A stretch of DNA of 64,000 nt from Desulfobulbus rhabdoformis (GCF_016919065.1 NZ_JAFFQA010000004.1:62001-126000), one strand, 5' to 3'. Numbered from the stretch's first letter, positions 24,153 through 33,022 are shown. The notes: generated by a model not told the origin, from the sequence alone. Numbers and translations: made by a program.

Positions 24153-25337
24153 TTGGCCGTATCTGTGTTATTTCTCACCAGTAAAAGGGGCTGTGCATTG
24201 GGGCATGTCGGTAAGCTGTGTCGAATTTTGCATGCAGTAGGACTTCTGCTGCTCTTTTTTCCCTACGCTACTCTCTGTGCCCAGGAGCAGGGACTGCCCC
24301 AGGAACAGTTGCAGCTTTTGAATGAGGCCATCGGTCAGATTCGTGAGCACGGTCTGCGGATTCCAGCTTCACCAAATACAGTGCGCAGTGATATCCTGCG
24401 TGCCTATAGCCGTTCGCTTGATTCGTACTCCGATTATCTCTCTGCACCTGAGTATCGTGGCTTTCAGGAATCAACCAGCTCGGATTACTTTGGCGTGCAG
24501 ATGGATCTGCAGGAAAAAGAGGGGCGGCTTCTGCTCTTCCCCTTTAAGGCCGGGCTGGCGGCTAAAAGTGGGATTCGTGCGGGCGATGAACTGCTCGCAG
24601 TGAATGGCATGCCGGTGTATGGCAAGTCGGTGTATGTGGTGGGATCCCATATTCGTGGTGAAGAGGGGACAACGGTGCAGCTGACCCTGCGAAGCGGCAA
24701 ATCTCTGGGCCGAACCCTCAGTTTGAGGCGTTCACGGGCACATTACCAGTCCGTTTTATATACGATGGTCGCAGGGGTCGCGCTTGTTGAGATCACGCGT
24801 TTTACCCAGGATACGGCTGACCAGCTTGAACAGGTTCTGTCCCAGCTCAAAAAGGATGTGGTTTTGATTCTTGATTTGCGGGGAAACCAGGGAGGCAGCC
24901 TGGTGAACGCCAGGCGGTGTGCAGATTTCTTTATTGCCAAAGGGCGTGTGCTGTTTTGCCTTCGTGGACGCAAGCAAGAAAAACTGATCGTCTCCAACCA
25001 GCAAGCCTTGGTGGAAAATCCGGTTCTGCTTGTACAGGATGCGGCGACTGCCAGCGCGGCAGAAGCCTTTATTCTGGCCCTTCGTTCCAACCATCGCGCT
25101 CTGTCTCTGGGGGCCAAAAGCTACGGCAAAGGGCTGGCCCAGCGTTTTTTGCCCCTTGCTGATGGCTCGGCACTGCGTTTGACCTATGCTGAAATTCTAG
25201 CTGCAGATGGGGTGAGCTACCACGGTCGGGGACTGTTCCCTGATCGGGAACTCCCCAAGGAAATGTTGACTGCTGATCTGTCTCAGGAGGACACGATAAA
25301 GCGCCTGCTGAACTACGCGCAGGTAGAAGATAATTGA
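24153..25337 (+). CDS. S41-family C-terminal-processing-type protease with PDZ domain
   Basis: Periplasmic serine protease of the CtpA/Prc type, about 394 residues from TTG 24153. A later TTG near 24198 is equally possible, as no ATG precedes the signal sequence (LHAVGLLLLFFPYATLCAQ). A short helical N-domain is followed by a PDZ domain at about residues 105-190 (GVQMDLQEKEG; AAKSGIRAGDELLAVNG). The S41 core has LDLRGNQGGSLVNA, the nucleophile Ser in ATASAAEAF (about 301) and the general-base Lys in SYGKGLAQ (about 324). Both catalytic residues are present, although the usual second Ser of SASE is Ala. Embedded among signalling genes, it may process one of the lipoproteins or the VWA protein. 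Confidence 0.82.
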   Translation: MAVSVLFLTSKRGCALGHVGKLCRILHAVGLLLLFFPYATLCAQEQGLPQEQLQLLNEAIGQIREHGLRIPASPNTVRSDILRAYSRSLDSYSDYLSAPEYRGFQESTSSDYFGVQMDLQEKEGRLLLFPFKAGLAAKSGIRAGDELLAVNGMPVYGKSVYVVGSHIRGEEGTTVQLTLRSGKSLGRTLSLRRSRAHYQSVLYTMVAGVALVEITRFTQDTADQLEQVLSQLKKDVVLILDLRGNQGGSLVNARRCADFFIAKGRVLFCLRGRKQEKLIVSNQQALVENPVLLVQDAATASAAEAFILALRSNHRALSLGAKSYGKGLAQRFLPLADGSALRLTYAEILAADGVSYHGRGLFPDRELPKEMLTADLSQEDTIKRLLNYAQVEDN

Positions 25338-25353
25338 TAGAGGAGGGAAATGT

Positions 25354-27552
25354 ATGCAAAGAAGACGAATCCGGCGGGCTTTGAGCCTGCTGTTGGCTGC
25401 AGCGGTTGTGATGGCAGGGCAGGGCTGGTCCACCCCAGCTCGAGCTGCCGAAAAACGTCTGCCCATGAAAATTGAAGGCAAGCAATCTTTACCACTTCGC
25501 GTTTTATCCCGTGCTTTCTCCACCATTTATAAATCAGCCAATACAGAAGGCGGTACAGTCATGGAAAATGTGCCAGCCTTTCAGACTTTTTTTGTTTATC
25601 AGAAAAAAGGTGGCCAGAGCGATCTTGATACTCGAATCTGGTATGAGGTTGGCTCCGATAACCGGGGAACAGTGCTTGGCTGGATGTCCTCGGATGATGT
25701 CTTTGAATGGAAACAGACCATGTGTCTTTCCTATACCCATCCTGAGGGACGCTATCCGGTTCTGATGTTTGATCACCGGACGGAGCTGGAAAAGCTGACC
25801 GCAATGGACCCGGAAGCGCGTCAGGCAGCGGTGGAAGAGTATTACCTCAACATCGCCATGGGGGATCTGCCGTCTGATTTTCCCATTGTTACGGTTGAAC
25901 CCAAAAAGGCCATTGATATCACCAAAGAGTTTTATCTGTTGCCCATCCTCCAGTTCGAGGAGATTGAGCTGGATAACCGGGAAGCGCGGCTATTGAAGCT
26001 GGCAGCGGTGACCGGTGAAGAGGCCGATGCTCGAATCAGCTCCGATATTCGCAAGAATAAGGAGTATTTGCATAAGGCTGTTCAGGAAAAAAACGCGGTC
26101 GATGCCAAGACCCTGGATAAGCTCGCTGTGGATATTGTCTGGGTCATGGACACCACCAACTCCATGATGCCCTACATCAACCAGACCATGAAGGTGGTGC
26201 AGGATGCCTCGAAAAAGATTTCAGCCAACGCTGATCTGGCCAAGGCCGTGCGTTTTGGCATCTGGGGCTACCGCGACTCGGTGGAGATCCCCGATATTGG
26301 CTACAATGTCAACAACTACACCCCTGCGTTGCAAAATATTGAGCAGTTCATGACCACCCTTAAGAGCGTGGATGTGACCAAGGTTGGCTCGCAGGGATAT
26401 GCCGAAGACGTGTATGCCGGTGTGAATGGCGCCGTGGATAAAACATCCTGGACCCCCAACGCGCTTCGTTTTGTTATTTTGGTTGGTGATGCGCCTGCCC
26501 ATGAGCTTGGCCATAAGTGGAACAGCTCCGGCCAGGGCGCGGCAACGCTTCGTAATCTTGCCAATGATCGCAATATTACGCTCTTGACCATTCATATTAA
26601 GGACCCCGATCCCCGGGCTGAAGAATATCACTACACGGCTGAAGATCAGTTCATGACCCTTTCCACCAATCGGGGTGTTGCAGGGGAGCCCGCCTATTTT
26701 GCCACCTCCTCGGAAAATCTGGCCGGATTTGAGGAAATGACCAAAATGGTCACAGGCTCAATCATTGACCTGCTGGAGAAAGTCCGGCAGGAAAAAGAAA
26801 AAATGGTGGCCGCAGCTCAGGCTCCGGTCAAAACCGCTCCCCCAGCTCAGCTCACCGTTTCCACGAAAGCCCCGGTTTCAGATTTTGATGTCCCGGAACA
26901 ATCCGCTGGCGATGCTGGCAAGCTGAATCTGGAGCTCTTTGCAGAGGGCCAGGAGGCTGGAGAAGGTACGGAAGAAGACGGGCAGCGTGAAAACCAGAGC
27001 AAGACAGATGCCGCGCTTAAGGCGGCCTTTGTCCAGTGGATCGGATCCCAGACCGGTGCTCAGGCCCCAAGGGATGTGGTTGCCTGGGTAACGGATAAGG
27101 ACCTGTTGACCACGGATATTCAGGCTCTGGAAGTGCGTTTGTTAATCAATAAACAGCAGCTGGATTCCCTGCGGGAAACCTTGAAAACAATCCTGGCAGC
27201 AGGGCGTAAGGGGCAGATCAGCGGAGAGGATTTCTTCTCCTCACTGCAGGCGGCTGCCGCCACCACTGCCCGTGATCCGGAAATGATCAAACGGGCCAAG
27301 TCGCTGGCCCAATCCGGGCTCGTGCCGGAGTTTCTGGTGGGGCTGCCCTATACCAGTCGTATTATGGATATGAATAACGAGCTCTGGTCGAGCTGGTCTG
27401 TGGATGAGCAGGATATGTTTCTTGCTGATCTTGAGGCCCGCATCATGGCCTACGAGACCATTCATGACGGTCCCGAGGGCTGGGTACAGTTGAACAAATC
27501 CGACGAACCCGGCGACTTTGTCTACCCCATCAGCCTGGAGCTTTTGCCCTGA
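25354..27552 (+). CDS. Secreted SH3-like plus VWA protein, PpkA periplasmic-domain-like, no kinase
   Basis: 732 residues with a signal peptide (cleavage near ARA-AEK). Residues 45-125 look like an SH3-type domain (PLRVLSRAFSTIYKS; PAFQTFFVY; VLGWMSSDDVFEWKQTM). A VWA domain follows at about 255-460, with a MIDAS-like WVMDTTNSMMPYI and the later GDAPAHELG. After a Pro/Ala linker (about 490-530) comes a helical C-terminal domain. The SH3-like plus VWA pairing is what I recall for the periplasmic half of PpkA, the type VI threonine kinase, but no Hanks kinase domain or transmembrane helix beyond the signal is present. AGGAGG lies upstream of ATG 25354. Six bases separate it from the ABC ATPase gene. 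Confidence 0.75.
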   Translation: MQRRRIRRALSLLLAAAVVMAGQGWSTPARAAEKRLPMKIEGKQSLPLRVLSRAFSTIYKSANTEGGTVMENVPAFQTFFVYQKKGGQSDLDTRIWYEVGSDNRGTVLGWMSSDDVFEWKQTMCLSYTHPEGRYPVLMFDHRTELEKLTAMDPEARQAAVEEYYLNIAMGDLPSDFPIVTVEPKKAIDITKEFYLLPILQFEEIELDNREARLLKLAAVTGEEADARISSDIRKNKEYLHKAVQEKNAVDAKTLDKLAVDIVWVMDTTNSMMPYINQTMKVVQDASKKISANADLAKAVRFGIWGYRDSVEIPDIGYNVNNYTPALQNIEQFMTTLKSVDVTKVGSQGYAEDVYAGVNGAVDKTSWTPNALRFVILVGDAPAHELGHKWNSSGQGAATLRNLANDRNITLLTIHIKDPDPRAEEYHYTAEDQFMTLSTNRGVAGEPAYFATSSENLAGFEEMTKMVTGSIIDLLEKVRQEKEKMVAAAQAPVKTAPPAQLTVSTKAPVSDFDVPEQSAGDAGKLNLELFAEGQEAGEGTEEDGQRENQSKTDAALKAAFVQWIGSQTGAQAPRDVVAWVTDKDLLTTDIQALEVRLLINKQQLDSLRETLKTILAAGRKGQISGEDFFSSLQAAAATTARDPEMIKRAKSLAQSGLVPEFLVGLPYTSRIMDMNNELWSSWSVDEQDMFLADLEARIMAYETIHDGPEGWVQLNKSDEPGDFVYPISLELLP

Positions 27553-27557
27553 GCTTT

Positions 27558-28304
27558 ATGGGAAATGTCGTCTATACACTTCGTGATGTGGTCAAAACCC
27601 GCAGCAAAGGAGGTGCCTCCTTTACGCTGCGGGTACCTGCCCTTGATGTGCACAAGGGGGAGTTTTGTTCGGTAGTCGGTCCTTCGGGCTGTGGAAAGTC
27701 GACTCTGCTGGATATGCTGGCCCTGGTGCTGGAGCCCTCCCAGGTCGGGCAATTCCGCTTGAATGTGCCCAGTCTGGCTGGTGTGCAGTCCTGTGATGTT
27801 GAAGGGCTGCCCGAGAATACGGCTGCCCGCATTCGCCGCCATAATATCGGCTACGTCCTGCAAAGCGGCGGCTTACTTTCGTTTCTTACGGTGCGAGAAA
27901 ATATCATGTTGACCGCCCAGATAAGTCGTCTGCGTGTTGACACCGATGATTTTGAGCACCTGGTCGAAACCTTGGGGCTTGGTGATCAGTTGGAGAAAAA
28001 GCCGCAGTACCTCTCGGGCGGGCAGCGGCAACGGGTGGCTGTCGCCAGGGCCCTGATCCACCGGCCGAAGATCATCCTGGCCGATGAACCCACGGCTGCG
28101 GTGGATTACCCCACCGCACTGGACATTCGAGATGAGTTGCAGAGCTTGGCACGCCAGATGGATGCGGCTGTTATCATGGTCACCCATGACCGTTCTCTGG
28201 TGGAGGAGGTGGCAGATCTTCAGGTTCATTTTGCACTGAGTCGGATCAAACGCAATCAGATCGAGGCAACGACCTCCCTTACCCAAAGAGAGCAGGCCGT
28301 ATGA
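27558..28304 (+). CDS. ABC transporter ATPase, LolD/MacB type, TagT-like
   Basis: 248 residues. Walker A is GPSGCGKSTLLDML (about residue 42), Q-loop YVLQSGGLLSFLTVRENI, signature LSGGQRQRVAVARAL, Walker B IILADEPTAAVD and H-loop VMVTHD, so fully competent. This is the class that works mechanically on the envelope (LolCDE, MacB, FtsEX). The permease gene overlaps its stop by 4 bases. In type VI tagQRST clusters the equivalent is TagT. Confidence 0.88.
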   Translation: MGNVVYTLRDVVKTRSKGGASFTLRVPALDVHKGEFCSVVGPSGCGKSTLLDMLALVLEPSQVGQFRLNVPSLAGVQSCDVEGLPENTAARIRRHNIGYVLQSGGLLSFLTVRENIMLTAQISRLRVDTDDFEHLVETLGLGDQLEKKPQYLSGGQRQRVAVARALIHRPKIILADEPTAAVDYPTALDIRDELQSLARQMDAAVIMVTHDRSLVEEVADLQVHFALSRIKRNQIEATTSLTQREQAV

Positions 28305-30112
28305 TCCTCAAACTTGCGTATAAAGATGTTGTTCATGATCGGCTGCTCAGTATCTGTCTGGTACTGGCCATTGCCTCAATCATCTCCCCCCTGCTCATTT
28401 TGTTTGGCCTGCAGTTCGGGACCATTGAAACGCTGCGGAGCCGTCTGGTTGAAGATCCCCAAAACCGGGAAATCCGGCCAATGACCACCAAGACCTTTCA
28501 TCGTGACTGGTTTACCCAGTTGCAACAGCGGCTGCCCGAGGTGCAATTCGTTGTGCCCATGACCCGACAGATTTCTTCATCCGTGGTTGCCGCTAATAAA
28601 GAGGCCAAGCTCCAGGAGTCGTTGTCGCTCATGGCCACCGCGCCCGGTGACCCCTTGCTGATGGAAAACAGTGCCCCCGTCCCGGATACAAAGAGCTGCG
28701 TGCTCACAGCGGCAGCGGCCCAGTCATTGTCGCTGCAGGTGGGGGATGTGCTGGAGATAACGGCTCAACGCATTATAGGCGGCAAGTATGAGTATGGTCG
28801 ATTTTCCGTGCGACTGGCTGGCATTCTTGATGAACGGGCATCCGGGCTGAAAACCGCCTATGTGCCCCTTTCGGTGATTGAGGCGGTGGAGGATTTTAAA
28901 GATGGACGGGCTGTGCCTGGATTCGGCTGGAAAGGGGAGCTACCCACCGCCTATCCGGTCTACGAGGGGGCCGTGGTTCTGGTGCAAGCCCCCTTAAATA
29001 AGCTTGACCAGGTCTTGCTCATTAACAACACCGGATTTTCCCAGGTGAAGCCTCTCTCTCCAGAAGAGGCCGAGCAACTGACCCCGTCCCAGTCTCTCTC
29101 TCGGCATGCCTATCTCTTAAAGGTCAAGCACCGCTTTGTTACCCAGACAAATCTGCGGGCCGTGCAAAATAAACTGCGGGGAAAAGGGGCCAAGGTCCTC
29201 CCCTGGATCCGCCCTCTTGCCGTGCAATTACACACCACGCAGGGAGATGTTTATGCGCTTCGTCTTTCTGTTATGCCAGAAGGTATGCCCGGTGCTTCGA
29301 TGGGAAAGCAGACGACCGGCACCAACCCTGCGGGGGGGCAACCCGTGGGGACACTGTTTGTTTCAGATCAGCTACCGCTTGCAGCGGGGATAGCAACGCT
29401 GCGTCTGCAGATGGATGGACGAGAGCTTGAGCTCCCGGTACGAGTCGAAAAACATGCCATTGGGCCAGATCGGGCGCTGGCAGAAGTGGAATTTGCCGGT
29501 GCACTTGATCTTTTTCGTTATCGAGATCTCAGCTACAATAACGCCAGTGGCAGTCTGCTGCTTTCCCGGCAGGGTTATGCCGGTTTCCGGCTTTATACCG
29601 CAACTATCGATGCGGTGGAATCCGTGCAACGTGCACTTGAAGCGGAAGGCATTGCAGTAAATACCGAAAGACAGCGTATTGCCGAGGTGAAACAGCTTGA
29701 TCATTATACCTCTCTCATCTTCTGGCTTATCGCGGCCGTGGGAGTGGTCGGCGGAATCTCGGCACTGACGGCAAGTCTTTATGCCTCGGTTGAACGGAAG
29801 AAAAAAGAGCTCAATGTCTTGCGGTTGTTGGGGCTTTTGAAAAAGGAGCTGGTGCTCTTTCCCATTGCCCAGGGCTTGCTGCTTTCAAGTGGGGCACTGG
29901 TGCTTTCCGTGGCTCTCTTTCAGGGCGTGGCCCAGGTGATCAATCAGCTTTTTCAAGAGCAACTTCGAAGCACCGAATCCCTTTGCACCCTCTCAGCAGG
30001 TCATTTCTTCCTGCTCTTCGTGGGGGTGTGGAGCCTGAGTATCATTGCGGCGACCTTTGCCGCACTGCGGGCAACCCGACTGGATCCGGCTGAGGCACTG
30101 CGTGATGAATAA
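28301..30112 (+). CDS. FtsX/MacB-type ABC permease, TagS-like
   Basis: 603 residues. One helix near residues 15-40 (LLSICLVLAIASIISPLLILF), a large periplasmic domain of about 400 residues, then three C-terminal helices in an FtsX domain (IFWLIAAVGVVGGISALTA; KKKELNVLRLLGLLKKEL; FFLLFVGVWSLSIIAATF), ending with ATRLDPAEALRDE, the standard MacB/LolC ending. These permeases transmit force rather than move a solute. It pairs with the ATPase just upstream. In P. aeruginosa the analogous TagTS acts upstream of the kinase PpkA. Confidence 0.85.
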   Translation: MILKLAYKDVVHDRLLSICLVLAIASIISPLLILFGLQFGTIETLRSRLVEDPQNREIRPMTTKTFHRDWFTQLQQRLPEVQFVVPMTRQISSSVVAANKEAKLQESLSLMATAPGDPLLMENSAPVPDTKSCVLTAAAAQSLSLQVGDVLEITAQRIIGGKYEYGRFSVRLAGILDERASGLKTAYVPLSVIEAVEDFKDGRAVPGFGWKGELPTAYPVYEGAVVLVQAPLNKLDQVLLINNTGFSQVKPLSPEEAEQLTPSQSLSRHAYLLKVKHRFVTQTNLRAVQNKLRGKGAKVLPWIRPLAVQLHTTQGDVYALRLSVMPEGMPGASMGKQTTGTNPAGGQPVGTLFVSDQLPLAAGIATLRLQMDGRELELPVRVEKHAIGPDRALAEVEFAGALDLFRYRDLSYNNASGSLLLSRQGYAGFRLYTATIDAVESVQRALEAEGIAVNTERQRIAEVKQLDHYTSLIFWLIAAVGVVGGISALTASLYASVERKKKELNVLRLLGLLKKELVLFPIAQGLLLSSGALVLSVALFQGVAQVINQLFQEQLRSTESLCTLSAGHFFLLFVGVWSLSIIAATFAALRATRLDPAEALRDE

Positions 30113-30115
30113 AAC

Positions 30116-30199
30116 AGTGAGCATCCATCGACATGTTACAAATAATAAATCTGACGCACTGCTGAATGCTACAGACTCAGGTGACACGAATTCAGGTGC
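30116..30199 (-). repeat. Dispersed repeat family B, copy 2 (inverted)
   Basis: On the minus strand it reads CACCTGAATTCGTGT, then AGCATTCAGCAGTGCGTCAG, then TTTATTATTTGTAACATGTCGAT and GATGCTCAC. This matches 4471-4535 except for an extra 14 or so bases after the first block. The right end GTGAGCATCCATC mirrors the start of the AGCATTCATC block, so the element is roughly palindromic. It follows the permease stop by 3 bases. Confidence 0.58.
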
Positions 30200-30257
30200 A
30201 AAAAGTGCTTGAAAATATTATGGATTACAGGCGTTTGTATAGGAAGGCGTCTTGACA

Positions 30258-30281
30258 ACGCTCCCCTGTGGGGAGCGTCTT
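30258..30281 (+). terminator. Perfect 9-bp GC-rich hairpin before the unknown secreted-protein gene
   Basis: ACGCTCCCC-TGT-GGGGAGCGT followed by CTTTG. The stem is strong but the T-run is only three bases, so it may be a weak terminator or an RNA 5' structure for the gene starting at 30308. Confidence 0.45.
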
Positions 30282-30307
30282 TGCTACTATCACTGAAGCG
30301 AGGGAGT

Positions 30308-32587
30308 ATGAACAAAACGTGGCAACAAACAACAAGGCATAAGGTGAGCCTGCAGCGAAGGATTCTCGGAATCCTGGCGTGTGCGGTCTTCTGCAGTCTG
30401 ATGGCCCTTGGGGCACCTCAGGTGCAGGCGGTCGAGCAAACGAGCGATAGCGCAGCTATTGCTCGCAAACTGCAACTCGAAGGGGCAAAGCTGCAACTGC
30501 AGGGGAATCTTGCAGGGGCTGTGGAGAAATATCGTGAAAGTGTAGCCTTAAAGCCCAATCCGAAATTAGAGGACCTTATTGAGCGATTGGAGCCAAAGGT
30601 GGACGGGCAAAAAGCAGAGACTGCGGTCGCTCCTGCAACAGATCCTGCTGCCCCCAAGCCCTCCCCAAATATCCCCTCTTCTGTGAAAGTTGATACACCA
30701 GAGGGGCAGGATCCTCCTGTGCAGGTGCTGACACCACCGGAGCTGGACAGCAGCGGAGCGCCTGTCCCTCCGATTGCGGTTACCCCACCAGTGGTGCCCA
30801 GGATACCGGCTGGCCCTGAAGAAGAGCTGATCTATGCCTTTACCGACTGGTTTATTCATTTATTTCCGGCGGAGGATCCGGAAGGTGATTTCAGCCTGCA
30901 AACCAACCGCCAGTACACCATTACCAAGGTGGGACCCGAGTATGAGGTTGTCTTGGATCCATTTACCTTGCTCATCGATAACGACGACACTCTGGCCCTT
31001 GGACCGCTGAAATTTCGGTTGCAACCAGAAGGTCCAGACCTGCTTGCGGTACGTATGCAGCTTGCCAGCTCCGCCCCCATCACCAGCCGAGGAAAAGAAG
31101 AGGCTCTGTTGACCATCGGTTCTCAGGATTTTTCTGCTCTGTGGAACCGTCAGCTGATGAACTTCGATGCATTTGACGTGAACCTGGGTGAGCTTGCCAT
31201 TGAAGACGTTGAGAAAACAGGACGTCTCTCGCTGGCACAATTGATCGCCAAAGGAGGTCGCACTGAGCAGGAAAGCGGGAACTGGACCGAAGACATTCAC
31301 TGCGCTCTCAAACAGCTGGCCTTTGTGGAAAAGACGGCCAACTTTGGGATTGACTCCATAGAAGGGCAGGTCGTTGCCAGCGGTACCAATGCCAAGCGTT
31401 TTCTGGAACTGCGTACCAGCATGCAGGAGGTTTTGGGGCGTCTGGATGAGCTGAGCATGGAAGAACTCAAGCCGCTGATGGGTGATATTGATGAATACAT
31501 GCAGCTGTTTAACGGCTATACGAGTAGCGCAGATCTGAAAAATTTCCACCTCTCCTCCCGGGACGGAGTTGCCACCCTGGCCTCGATCACCATGCGTGGT
31601 GGTGTGGAAAAAGAGGCCGCGACAGGCAAGTTTATCTATTCCTCGGATGGCCAGTTTAACGATTTCACCTTTAACGAAAACAGTTCAGGTAAAAAGCAGA
31701 ACCCGGTATCCGTTGTTCTTCATAAGATTGGCCTGAAAGGCGATGGCGCCATGGATGCCTTGCCACCCAACCTTTTTGCGGAAATTTTTGCCGGAGTTGA
31801 GGAGTACCAGAAGCTCGATCCAAACGAGGCTGACAAATTTGCAGCAGAGAGAGGATATGCCTTAGGAAAGAAAATTCTGTCACTGTTCCAGCGTTATTCA
31901 GGCGAGGTGAGCGTTCATGAGCTTCTGGTGGCAAACGCACTCCCCACCCCTATCAGCCTGGATAAGGCCAGTGTTGGCGCTGGTTTTGATGTTGGTGACG
32001 GACAGGGCGGAACCATTCACACTCTGGTTGATTATTCCGGGCTCAAAGGTTTGCCGCTCCCCCCGAACAGTGTGCCCGATGCCGGGCGAGTACATCTTGA
32101 GCTGAGTCAAATCCCTAATCTCTTGAACCTTATTTCTGATCCTGCATCGCTGGCCCAAGGGAATATGGATGCCATTCAGGGGCAGGTGATGATGAATGGC
32201 ATGGGGGCTCTGATGCAGAGTGGACTCACGCTCAACCTCTCAGATACCTTTGTCAATTTTCCGGCAACTAAAATAACGCTGGCTCTGTTGGCGAAAGTGA
32301 ATCCCAGCTCCCAGTATATGTCGACCGGTACACTGAACCTGGCATTGGAAAATCCCGAGGAGTTGAAGCGGGTTCTTCAGACCTACAGTCAGGATCCTGG
32401 CATTGAACAGGCTTTTGGCATGTTGACCGCACTTGCAAACCGGACCGAGGAAGGAGGCAAGACCGTTGATCGAATTGATGCCAAACTGGATCCTCAAGGG
32501 AAAGTGATCATTAACGGAAAAGATGTGACCTCCATGTTTTTTCCTGAACAAGCCGCCTCCGGTCAGGGAGCCGCTCCAGCGAAGTAA
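30308..32587 (+). CDS. Large secreted protein of unknown function with TPR-like N-terminus
   Basis: About 759 residues. A longer frame from 30209 would translate through the hairpin and is rejected; ATG 30308 follows GAGGGAG but very closely, and GTG 30342 is an alternative. Signal peptide (ILGILACAVFCSLMALGA), a TPR-like pair (QLEGAKLQLQGNLAGAVEKY), a Pro-rich linker at about residues 110-180 and a long beta-rich body that repeatedly returns to motifs such as LSLAQLIAKGG, SREGVATLASITMRGG-like strands and LTLNLSDTFVNF. The body is loosely reminiscent of YdgA/DUF945 proteins, which I cannot confirm. It closes the envelope cluster and is followed by a strong terminator. Confidence 0.5.
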   Translation: MNKTWQQTTRHKVSLQRRILGILACAVFCSLMALGAPQVQAVEQTSDSAAIARKLQLEGAKLQLQGNLAGAVEKYRESVALKPNPKLEDLIERLEPKVDGQKAETAVAPATDPAAPKPSPNIPSSVKVDTPEGQDPPVQVLTPPELDSSGAPVPPIAVTPPVVPRIPAGPEEELIYAFTDWFIHLFPAEDPEGDFSLQTNRQYTITKVGPEYEVVLDPFTLLIDNDDTLALGPLKFRLQPEGPDLLAVRMQLASSAPITSRGKEEALLTIGSQDFSALWNRQLMNFDAFDVNLGELAIEDVEKTGRLSLAQLIAKGGRTEQESGNWTEDIHCALKQLAFVEKTANFGIDSIEGQVVASGTNAKRFLELRTSMQEVLGRLDELSMEELKPLMGDIDEYMQLFNGYTSSADLKNFHLSSRDGVATLASITMRGGVEKEAATGKFIYSSDGQFNDFTFNENSSGKKQNPVSVVLHKIGLKGDGAMDALPPNLFAEIFAGVEEYQKLDPNEADKFAAERGYALGKKILSLFQRYSGEVSVHELLVANALPTPISLDKASVGAGFDVGDGQGGTIHTLVDYSGLKGLPLPPNSVPDAGRVHLELSQIPNLLNLISDPASLAQGNMDAIQGQVMMNGMGALMQSGLTLNLSDTFVNFPATKITLALLAKVNPSSQYMSTGTLNLALENPEELKRVLQTYSQDPGIEQAFGMLTALANRTEEGGKTVDRIDAKLDPQGKVIINGKDVTSMFFPEQAASGQGAAPAK

Positions 32588-32634
32588 CACGCTTTTTTTG
32601 AAAAGAATTTTTCTTTTTCAGTCACTGGTAAACA

Positions 32635-32670
32635 AAGGCTGTTTCATTTGATGAAACAGCCTTCTTTTTT
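32635..32670 (+). terminator. Rho-independent terminator before the dcw cluster
   Basis: AAGGCTGTTTCAT-TTG-ATGAAACAGCCTT: a perfect 13-bp stem followed by CTTTTTT. It isolates the envelope cluster from the mraZ promoter. Confidence 0.9.
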
Positions 32671-32906
32671 GCTTTTTTTTCAGCGTCCTTTCTCTCCTGT
32701 TTTGCCAATTTCTCGCTATTGCCAATCCTTTCCGGGTGTTTCCCCCACCTTTCCCCCTCTGTTCAGATTGTGTTCGCAGATGATGAGTTTCAGTTTTGTA
32801 AATCAACGCCACTGATTGGTTAACTTCCTGTTTTGCTGTTTTTCTGTCTGGTTGGGCAAGTGGTCGCAACAGGGCATGGATCTGCCTTATTTTTCCGTGT
32901 TTTTCC

Positions 32907-32935
32907 TTGACTCCCGTATGGGGTTCGTATACTAA
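32907..32935 (+). promoter_or_regulatory. Sigma70-type promoter of the dcw cluster
   Basis: TTGACT (32907-32912), then TATACTAA. Either TATACT with a 15-base spacer or TACTAA with a 17-base spacer (32930-32935) can serve as -10. It stands directly upstream of the MraZ boxes and about 90 bases before mraZ, with nothing else in the 350-base stretch from the terminator that looks like a promoter. Confidence 0.65.
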
Positions 32936-32945
32936 TTGTTACTAG

Positions 32946-32970
32946 GTGGTGCAAAGTGGTGTTTAGGGGA
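32946..32970 (+). promoter_or_regulatory. MraZ operator: three boxes with 10-bp period
   Basis: GTGGTG (32946), GTGGTG (32956) and GGGGA (32966), spaced exactly 10 bp. MraZ is known to bind direct TGGG-like repeats spaced by about one helical turn at its own promoter. The boxes lie just downstream of the -10 box, where a bound ring of MraZ would block initiation, so autorepression of the whole dcw operon is expected. Confidence 0.65.
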
Positions 32971-33022
32971 AAATTATGGATTAACCGTCACGCGGGTGGC
33001 GGATAGTGGTGGATGAGGCAGC

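Noticed and set aside
30209..30307. Upstream extension of the large secreted protein
   Set aside because: It would translate through the 9-bp hairpin and place the signal peptide about 50 residues inside the protein.
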